This document shows positions 1-5,309 of a stretch of 7,210 nt of DNA, one piece after another; positions within the stretch are counted from its first letter, which is position 1, and the number at the start of each line of letters is the position of its first letter. The notes under the pieces are model-generated. The model was given only the letters and a program-made list of their open reading frames with translations. It did no database searches and was not told the origin of the DNA. Source of the DNA: a gamma proteobacterium symbiont of Bathyaustriella thionipta (GTDB lineage: Bacteria > Pseudomonadota > Gammaproteobacteria > Chromatiales > Chromatiaceae); the NCBI GenBank assembly GCA_025656895.1, contig JAHXHF010000349.1, positions 1 through 7,210 on the forward strand, in the 5' to 3' direction. The translations under genes were made by a program, and so were the position numbers.

Positions 1-61
1 TGATCCCAAGGCTTGCTTATGTTGCACTACGTACACCTCCAATGCCTCAGCGGTTGTTGAG

Positions 62-76
62 CATGGCTGAGCCATG
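62..76. repeat. 15-base perfect inverted repeat (CATGGC / GCCATG)
   Basis: The arms CATGGCT and AGCCATG flank a single central G. As RNA this would be a 6-bp stem with a TGA loop. No T-run follows, so it is not a standard intrinsic terminator. It overlaps the end of the weak open frame that stops at 83. It could be an operator half-site pair, a hairpin near the end of an upstream gene, or chance. Confidence 0.5.
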
Positions 77-106
77 GGGGTAATCAGGTAACCTTATGGA
101 AAGAGA

Positions 107-121
107 ATATTATATTAATAT
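107..121. repeat. 15-base AT-rich perfect dyad (ATATTA-TAT-TAATAT)
   Basis: Six-base arms, ATATTA and TAATAT, surround a three-base centre about 80 bases before the aminotransferase start. The position and AT-richness fit a promoter or regulator-binding region. Dyads of pure A and T arise easily by chance, so only the repeat itself is certain. Confidence 0.35.
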
Positions 122-199
122 CTGGCATGCATTATGCTTTGTAAATACACCGGTCTCTTGCAATCAAAGATTCCATTGTGGTCGATCTGAAAATCTATT

Positions 200-1345
200 A
201 TGAAAAAACAGCATATCCCGTTTAATAAACCCTATATGACAGGAAAAGAGCTGTACTATATTGCTCAGGCGCACTTTCAGGGTCGCCTGGCAGGAGACGG
301 CCCATTCACAATGCGCTGTCATGAATGGCTGGAAAAACGCACAGGTGCTGATAAGGCATTACTAACACATTCCTGTACCGGGGCTCTTGAGATGGCGGCC
401 TTGTTGCTGAATATTCAACCGGGCGATGAAATTATTATGCCATCCTACACCTTCGTTTCTACCGCTAATGCATTTGTACTAAGGGGCGGGGTTCCGGTGT
501 TTGTTGATATCCGGGAAGATACACTGAATCTTGATGAAAATCTGATAGAAGCAGCGATAACGCCTCGCACCCGGGCAATTGTGCCGGTACATTACGCGGG
601 TGTCGCCTGTGAAATGGATCGTATAATGGAAATTGCCACACAATACGGGTTAAAAGTGGTTGAAGATGCGGCGCAGGGCGTTATGTCTACCTACAAAGGC
701 CGTGCGCTTGGCAGTATTGGTCATCTGGGAGCCTACAGTTTCCATGAAACCAAAAATGTAATATGCGGAGAAGGCGGCGCTCTACTGGTAAATGATGAAG
801 AATTATCTGAAAGAGCCGAAATTATTCGTGAAAAGGGCACTGACCGTAGTCAGTTTTTTCGTGGTGAGGTAGATAAGTACACCTGGCAGGAAGTTGGCTC
901 ATCATTCTTGCCGGGTGAATTAACCGCGGCATTTCTGTGGGCGCAGTTAGAGGAAGCTGACAAAATCACCCAAAACCGTATGGAAAGTTGGGGCAGGTAT
1001 CATGAATTACTAGCTCCTCTTGAAAAAAGGGGCTTTTTGCGCCGGCCTGTTGTGCCAGAGGGCTGTGAACATAATGCGCATATGTACTATGTGATTTTAA
1101 GTCAGAAAACAAACAGAACAGAAGTGCTGGGTTATTTGAACAAGCATCATATATCTTCGGTTTTTCATTATGTTCCATTGCATTCGTCACCGGGTGGGCG
1201 TGATTATGGAAGGGCGCATGGATCTCTGTCAGCTACTCGAAAGCTATCTGAAAAACTTATTCGTTTGCCGCTTTGGGTTGATATGGATGGGTGGCAACAA
1301 CATTTTACAGTAGAGAAGTTGTTTGAGGCATGTAAGAGAAAATAA
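200..1345 (+). CDS. wecE: dTDP-4-amino-4,6-dideoxygalactose transaminase (WecE-like)
   Basis: This is a cytoplasmic PLP enzyme of the DegT/DnrJ/EryC1/StrS sugar aminotransferase family. WecE transfers an amino group from glutamate to dTDP-4-keto-6-deoxyglucose, giving dTDP-4-amino-4,6-dideoxygalactose (dTDP-Fuc4N). The 381 residues match E. coli WecE (about 376) almost end to end by eye. Shared blocks include IPFN at 6-9, PGDEIIMPSYTFVSTANAF at 74-92, VPVHYAGVACEMD at 128-140, and EDAAQGVMSTYKGRALG at 155-171, where D156 would hold the PLP ring nitrogen. The Schiff-base lysine is K185 in SFHETKN, followed by GEGGA, and REKGT and RSQFFRG come after. The start at 200 is fixed by the conserved IPFN and an in-frame stop just upstream, although no clear Shine-Dalgarno is visible. 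GC is higher than in the downstream operon. The family is certain. The exact sugar product rests on similarity, and a gal/gluco-isomer relative such as VioA is less likely. Confidence 0.9.
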   Translation: MKKQHIPFNKPYMTGKELYYIAQAHFQGRLAGDGPFTMRCHEWLEKRTGADKALLTHSCTGALEMAALLLNIQPGDEIIMPSYTFVSTANAFVLRGGVPVFVDIREDTLNLDENLIEAAITPRTRAIVPVHYAGVACEMDRIMEIATQYGLKVVEDAAQGVMSTYKGRALGSIGHLGAYSFHETKNVICGEGGALLVNDEELSERAEIIREKGTDRSQFFRGEVDKYTWQEVGSSFLPGELTAAFLWAQLEEADKITQNRMESWGRYHELLAPLEKRGFLRRPVVPEGCEHNAHMYYVILSQKTNRTEVLGYLNKHHISSVFHYVPLHSSPGGRDYGRAHGSLSATRKLSEKLIRLPLWVDMDGWQQHFTVEKLFEACKRK

Positions 1346-1688
1346 ACCGGTGACGGCTCATGTCGCATCTTAAGTCAGCTAGGGCAAGAAAAAAATACAA
1401 GTTTGATGGTGTGCAAAATATATTAAGCACCTAGCAAGTGGAATACAGAGGTAGGAAGAGAGCGAAAAAAATATTTGCATGTTGCGCAAGGTGTAAAATA
1501 CTAAAATTAATACCTCGAACCTAGTGTAATTCGTGTTTGTTGTATATCAAGTTCATGGTGTGAGCTTTGCTTTTTTATTGATCAGTTGTAATAGTACTAA
1601 AGCTCGAGTATTAAGATATATAGTCATACTTTCGAAATAAACTCGTGTGCCTGTAGTTTGTGGAATTAATCATTTTATAAAGGAAAGT
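1346..1688. other. Non-coding gap between aminotransferase and four-gene operon
   Basis: This stretch of about 340 bases holds no gene I can support; stops are frequent in all frames checked by eye. No tRNA-like, rRNA or insertion-sequence end structure is apparent. No stem followed by a T-run closes the aminotransferase gene. The operon promoter must lie here or further upstream. The AT-rich block 1560-1640 is the likeliest place, but no box pair is better than a weak match (for example TTGCTT, 16 bases, TAATAG around 1567-1594). GC falls here to the low level of the downstream genes, so this may be the seam between two pieces of the locus. Confidence 0.6.
1679..1685 (+). promoter_or_regulatory. 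Ribosome binding site that sets the glycosyltransferase start
   Basis: AAAGGAA lies just before the ATG at 1689 at a workable distance. The in-frame GTG at 1647, 14 codons earlier, has no comparable purine block. The core glycosyltransferase fold (ISIVVPVYG) begins only a few residues after the ATG. The ATG is therefore preferred. Confidence 0.7.
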
Positions 1689-2657
1689 ATGGTGGTTGAG
1701 AGTCATATATCTATTGTTGTTCCAGTGTATGGATGTGAGGAAAGTTTAGTAGAGCTCTGCCAGCGCTTAAAGAAGACGGTGCAACAAATAACAAATAAAT
1801 TTGAAATAATATTAATTAATGATGCCAGCCCAGATTGTTCGTGGGAAGTAATATGCGAGCTTGCTAGAAAAGACAAGAGAGTAAAAGGCATTAATTTATC
1901 TAAAAATTACGGTCAACATTGTGCAATCTCTGCAGGCATTGATAATGTGAATGCTCGTTGGTTGGTTGTCATGGATTGTGACCTGCAAGATCAGCCTGAG
2001 GAAATATTGAAGTTATATGAAAAAGCACAGGAAGGATATGAGCAGGTTGTTGCAGTTAGGGAAGTTAGAAAAGATCATTATTTTATAAAATTGTCATCTA
2101 GGTTGTTTTATATTCTTTTTAATTATTTATCAGACACGGAACTTGATAATCGAGTGGCAAATTTTGGTATATATTCAAGAAAAGTTGTTAGTGGTATAAA
2201 GAAATTTAAAGAAAAAGACCGTTCATTTGGTTTGTTGGCCTCGCTTACCGGGTTCAAAAAAACAAAAATATCGGTAGAGCATGCGGAGAGAAAAATCGGC
2301 AGGTCTTCCTATAGTTTTAGAAAGCGATTGAATATGGCGTTAAATCATATACTGTCCCATTCAAATAAACCGCTTTTACTAGCGGTTAAAATGGGTTTTG
2401 TATGTTCATTAGCGGCATTGTTTTATACGGTATGGTTAATCTTAAGGTACTTTTTTCTGGATGAACCAGTAGAAGGCTGGACGAGTGTTATGGTCTCATT
2501 GTTTTTTTTATCAGGAATGGTAATTAGTGTTGTTGGAGTGGTGGGTCTGTACGTGGGTAAAATTTATAATGAAGTTAAAGAGAGACCATTATACATAATA
2601 GATGAAGTTACATTTAAAAATACATGCAACGAGGAGATATTGTGCCAAAAAAAATGA
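1689..2657 (+). CDS. Polyprenyl-phosphate glycosyltransferase, GT2 DPM1/ArnC/GtrB-like
   Basis: An inner-membrane enzyme expected to move a sugar from a nucleotide donor to undecaprenyl phosphate on the cytoplasmic side. From the ATG at 1689 it has 322 residues, as in ArnC (E. coli, 322). Residues 6-13 (ISIVVPVY) open the GT-A fold, and N44-D45 are the nucleotide-binding acidic site. LSKNYGQH around 70-77 matches the ArnC block LNRNYGQH, and D96-C-D98 with LQDQPEE is the DXD metal/donor motif. HAERKIGRSSYS near 198-209 matches the ArnC HAEREFGESKYS region. Two hydrophobic helices follow (about 229-256 and 266-290), then the typical LYVGKIYNEVKERPLY tail. The donor sugar cannot be read from the sequence. 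ArnC itself uses a formylated amino sugar and GtrB uses glucose. First gene of the operon; its end overlaps the next gene by 16 bases. Codons are AT-rich, unlike the aminotransferase upstream. Confidence 0.88.
   Translation: MVVESHISIVVPVYGCEESLVELCQRLKKTVQQITNKFEIILINDASPDCSWEVICELARKDKRVKGINLSKNYGQHCAISAGIDNVNARWLVVMDCDLQDQPEEILKLYEKAQEGYEQVVAVREVRKDHYFIKLSSRLFYILFNYLSDTELDNRVANFGIYSRKVVSGIKKFKEKDRSFGLLASLTGFKKTKISVEHAERKIGRSSYSFRKRLNMALNHILSHSNKPLLLAVKMGFVCSLAALFYTVWLILRYFFLDEPVEGWTSVMVSLFFLSGMVISVVGVVGLYVGKIYNEVKERPLYIIDEVTFKNTCNEEILCQKK
2631..2657 (+). promoter_or_regulatory. Internal ribosome binding site plus A8 slippery tract at gene overlap
   Basis: GAGGAG at 2631-2636 is a strong Shine-Dalgarno for the GTG at 2642 that starts the radical SAM gene inside the end of the glycosyltransferase. 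Eleven bases after it, the glycosyltransferase frame reads caA AAA AAA TGA: the heptamer A-AAA-AAA at 2648-2654, directly before the stop. The radical SAM frame is the -1 frame. A ribosome slipping back one base would bypass the stop and enter the second gene. Spacing and order resemble the E. coli dnaX frameshift signal. I see no strong stem-loop downstream. Simple translational coupling or re-initiation is the more ordinary reading. Confidence 0.5.
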
Positions 2658-3769
2658 ACCTAGTGAAGAAGCTACACCAATCCTTTGTAGTAGATAAAAT
2701 TTCTAATACTAAGTGGGAAAATGGGACGTCAAACCCTTTAATTGTTGAGCTTGACACAACAGAGGCATGTGATCTGGCATGCCCAGGTTGTATCAGTGAA
2801 GATATAATGAAGACAAAAAATCGCTTTACAAATAAGCGTCTAATGGAAATTGGCAATGAATTTTATTTGGGTGGGGTGAAAGGGGTTATACTGATTGGTG
2901 GAGGTGAGCCTTTAGCGCATCCTGCCATTGGTGATTTCATGAAGTATTTGGGTGAACGTAATATCCATATTGGAATTACAACTAATGGTACATTTATTGG
3001 TAAATATAAAGAAATCATAGCTGAGTATTCTAGTTGGACAAGAATTTCAATGGATGCAGCTACAACAGAGATGTTTGGAAAATTAAGGCCATCGAAGGGG
3101 GGGAAATCAAAGTTCAATCATATTGTTGAAAATATGAGGCAGCTAGCAGAAATAAAAAAAGGTAAGCTGGGTTATTCATACTTAATTCAGACTTCTGCCG
3201 ATGGAGATGGCGTTGTATCTAATATTCATGAGATATACCAGGCTGCAGAGTTGGCTCGTGATATAGGCTGTGATTATTTTGAAGTCAAACCAAGCTATCA
3301 ATTTCGAGAAGGAGTTGATCATGCATTAATGATCCATAACAAAGAATTTATGGAGAAGGCTAAAAATGAAATTTCTCATCTGGATGATCTGGTGACAGAT
3401 GATTTTGAAATACTAAAGGCTATTAATCTTGATTATTCACTTGCTGGGAAACAAGCTACTCAAGAAAAAGAATATACTACCTGTCCATCCGCAGAATTAA
3501 GAACATTAGTTTGTCCATCTGGGGCTTTCGTATGTCCTTATTGGAGAGGCAAAGATCATATGAAGATTGGTGATTTAAATGGTGTCGGATTTTTAGATAT
3601 GTGGCGGGGAGAGCAAAGAAAAAAAACCATGAGCCGGCTTAACCCTAGTGAAGATTGTACTTTCCACTGTCTCCGGCATGAGTCTAATTTGGAAATTTTC
3701 TATATGGTTAAGATGATAGAGAATGATGAAAAGATTGTAACAATAAGTGAGTTCGATCGGTTTATCTAG
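2642..3769 (+). CDS. Radical SAM enzyme with SPASM/twitch-like C-terminal cysteines
   Basis: This enzyme should cleave S-adenosylmethionine at a [4Fe-4S] cluster and generate a 5'-deoxyadenosyl radical to modify an unreactive C-H position. The 375 residues (GTG start) carry the CX3CX2C motif at C43, C47 and C50 (CDLACPGC). GGGEP at 86-90 is the SAM amino-group contact, and ITTNG (112-116) and SMDA (136-139) are typical core strands. After the core, C281, C291, C298, C339 and C343 lie in a SPASM- or twitch-like arrangement, with CPSGAFVCPYWRG and FHCLRHES. That suggests one auxiliary iron-sulfur cluster. The start was chosen for the GAGGAG six bases upstream. ATG at 2624 lacks such a site, and ATG at 2654 (ATGA overlap) is too far from it. 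It follows the glycosyltransferase with overlap and precedes the dehydrogenase by 37 bases. The substrate is unknown: a lipid-linked or nucleotide sugar, or a small acyl or amino-acid precursor, are options. No precursor-peptide gene is visible nearby. Confidence 0.85.
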   Translation: MPKKMNLVKKLHQSFVVDKISNTKWENGTSNPLIVELDTTEACDLACPGCISEDIMKTKNRFTNKRLMEIGNEFYLGGVKGVILIGGGEPLAHPAIGDFMKYLGERNIHIGITTNGTFIGKYKEIIAEYSSWTRISMDAATTEMFGKLRPSKGGKSKFNHIVENMRQLAEIKKGKLGYSYLIQTSADGDGVVSNIHEIYQAAELARDIGCDYFEVKPSYQFREGVDHALMIHNKEFMEKAKNEISHLDDLVTDDFEILKAINLDYSLAGKQATQEKEYTTCPSAELRTLVCPSGAFVCPYWRGKDHMKIGDLNGVGFLDMWRGEQRKKTMSRLNPSEDCTFHCLRHESNLEIFYMVKMIENDEKIVTISEFDRFI

Positions 3770-3806
3770 TATTATTTTTTGAGCACATAGATAATTGGGA
3801 ATCTAT

Positions 3807-5309
3807 ATGAATATAAGGGAAAAAATAAATAAATTACAAATTGAAAAGCGAGCATTTATCAATGGGAGGTACATAGATTCAGAAGGAGACGGGGTAATAC
3901 AAAAAAAAAGCCCTATAGATGGTCGCGACTTATCGGGTGTGTGCGCGTGTTCAGTCAGTGAAGTAAATTACGCTGTCGAAATAGCAAAGGAGTGTTTTAA
4001 ATCACGAGTTTGGCTGGATAAAAGCCTAGAAGAAAAAAAACAAATACTATTGAATCTCGCAAGTTTAATGGAATGTCATAGAGAGGAACTTGCACTACTA
4101 GATACCATTGAAACTGGAAGAGCATTCAAAAACTACTATTATGACTCAATTCCAAAAGCAATTAATGCGCTGAGGTATTTTTCTGAAAGTATTGACAAAT
4201 ATTATAATCATTGCACGCCGAATCAACATGGGCAATCTGTTTTAATAACTAAAGAAGCACTTGGAGTGGTTGCTTTAATCACTCCGTGGAACGACCCACT
4301 GGTCGTCTCCATATGGAAAATCGCACCTGCGCTGTTAATGGGGAACTCTGTTATTGTGAAGCCAGCCGAGCAATCTTCGTTTTCTATATTGCTAGTTGCT
4401 CGTTTGGCGAAAGAGGCAGGTGTGCCTGATGGGGTGTTGAATGTGATAACCGGATATGGCGAGAGTGCCGGGAAACTATTAGCACTGCATAATGACGTGG
4501 CTGGTGTATTTTTTACAGGTTCGTCAGAAGTTGGAAAAAAAATACTTCAATACTCAGGCCAGTCAAACATGAAAAAAGTTGGTTTGGAATGTGGCGGGAA
4601 AAGTCCTTTTATCGTCACCAGAAATTATAGGAACATACAATATGCGGCTGAAGTATTAGCGAAGAATATTTTTTATAATCAAGGTCAAATTTGTTCTGCG
4701 CCATCAAGAGCTATCGTTGATAATACAATTAAAGAAGTATTTCTTGGTTTTCTAGTAAAAGAAATGAATAAATATGTACCATCAGACCCGTTTAGTTTGG
4801 ATTCGGAAGTTGGATGTGTAATTAGTTATATTCAAAAACAAAAGATACAGAAATATATTAACCAGGGCATAGAGTCGGGTATGAGATATTATCGCTCTAA
4901 AGACGCAGTAAATATGAATGAAAACAGCATCTACGTACAGCCTATTATCTTTGTAGATGATGATATTCGATCAGATATTGCGCAAAACGAAATATTTGGC
5001 CCAGTGCTTTTGGTGACGGGATTTGAAACAATTGGCGAAGCCCTGTCTACTGCAAATGATACTAAATACGGTTTGGCTGCATCAATATGGACAAACGATT
5101 TGGATGAAGCCTATTGGATATCGCAAAAACTTGAGGCAGGGATGGTTCACGTTAATAGTTATGGCGAAGACGATAATAAAGTTCCTTTTGGGGGTATAAA
5201 GCAATCAGGAATAGGAAAAGATAAATCCATGTATGCATTTCATGATTATAGTTATATTAAAAGCACATTGGTAAGGTATTCTGAACTCAATAGAGCCTAT
5301 AATGACTAA
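3807..5309 (+). CDS. NAD(P)+-dependent aldehyde dehydrogenase, PuuC-like
   Basis: Cytoplasmic ALDH-superfamily enzyme that oxidises an aldehyde to a carboxylate with NAD(P)+. The 500 residues are a normal length for the family. By eye the closest well-known relative is PuuC, gamma-glutamyl-gamma-aminobutyraldehyde dehydrogenase, with shared FINGxY near the start, ELALL, DSNMK/QSNMK and the VPFGGxKQSG ending. Key residues are N162 in TPWND (oxyanion site), K185 in VKPAE (cofactor), the FTGSSEVGKK nucleotide-binding loop (235-244), general-base E261 in LECGGKS, nucleophile C296 in NQGQICSA, and E395 in EIFGPV. All catalytic residues are intact. The ATG at 3807 is preferred over an in-frame TTG four codons earlier because GGGA sits six bases before it. 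It overlaps the ATP-grasp gene by 8 bases. A role in polyamine breakdown is unlikely in this context, and the aldehyde may come from the radical SAM step or a sugar. An A9 run lies near the 5' end. Confidence 0.92.
   Translation: MNIREKINKLQIEKRAFINGRYIDSEGDGVIQKKSPIDGRDLSGVCACSVSEVNYAVEIAKECFKSRVWLDKSLEEKKQILLNLASLMECHREELALLDTIETGRAFKNYYYDSIPKAINALRYFSESIDKYYNHCTPNQHGQSVLITKEALGVVALITPWNDPLVVSIWKIAPALLMGNSVIVKPAEQSSFSILLVARLAKEAGVPDGVLNVITGYGESAGKLLALHNDVAGVFFTGSSEVGKKILQYSGQSNMKKVGLECGGKSPFIVTRNYRNIQYAAEVLAKNIFYNQGQICSAPSRAIVDNTIKEVFLGFLVKEMNKYVPSDPFSLDSEVGCVISYIQKQKIQKYINQGIESGMRYYRSKDAVNMNENSIYVQPIIFVDDDIRSDIAQNEIFGPVLLVTGFETIGEALSTANDTKYGLAASIWTNDLDEAYWISQKLEAGMVHVNSYGEDDNKVPFGGIKQSGIGKDKSMYAFHDYSYIKSTLVRYSELNRAYND
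3901..3909 (+). repeat. A9 homopolymer tract inside the aldehyde dehydrogenase
   Basis: Nine consecutive A residues encode part of Q-K-K near residue 32-34 of the dehydrogenase. The zero frame reads caA AAA AAA agc, another A-AAA-AAA heptamer. AAGGAG at 3883-3888 lies 13 bases upstream of the heptamer. A -1 slip would meet TGA at 3959-3961 and give a product of about 50 residues. Loss or gain of one A would inactivate the gene. Eight-base A runs also occur at 2647-2654, 3619-3626 and 4033-4040, so long A runs are common in this AT-rich operon. Confidence 0.6.

Larger units (their letters stand above)
1..199. other. Leader upstream of the aminotransferase; no supportable gene
   Basis: No gene is supportable here. 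One plus-strand frame is open from the window edge to a TAA at 81-83 (about 26 codons), so the tail of a gene starting outside the window is possible. An open run of that length is common by chance, and I do not recognise the peptide. The stretch holds two perfect dyads (62-76 and 107-121) and an AT-rich block around 105-150 where a promoter for the aminotransferase could lie. I see no convincing paired -35/-10 boxes, no JUMPstart or ops element, and no strong Shine-Dalgarno before the start codon at 200. Confidence 0.5.

Noticed and set aside
3..83. Open plus-strand frame from the window edge to TAA, possible C-terminal tail of an upstream gene
   Set aside because: About 26 codons without a stop is common by chance, and the peptide matches no family I recognise.
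966..1190. Minus-strand open frame of 74 codons
   Set aside because: It lies wholly opposite the conserved aminotransferase, has no ribosome binding site of note and no recognisable domain.
1567..1594. Possible promoter TTGCTT, 16 bases, TAATAG
   Set aside because: Each box matches only about half of the consensus positions, and AT-rich DNA gives many such matches.
1647..1688. Longer glycosyltransferase start at GTG 1647
   Set aside because: It would add 14 residues not typical of the family and lacks a ribosome binding site, whereas ATG 1689 has AAAGGAA before it.
1703..1891. Minus-strand open frame of 62 codons
   Set aside because: It is antisense to the conserved glycosyltransferase core and has no family features.
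2624..2641. Radical SAM start at ATG 2624
   Set aside because: No Shine-Dalgarno precedes it, while GAGGAG at 2631-2636 is well placed for GTG 2642.
2614..3117. Two minus-strand open frames of 80 and 84 codons (2614-2856, 2863-3117)
   Set aside because: Both are antisense to the radical SAM core, including the cluster-binding motif region, and neither has recognisable features.
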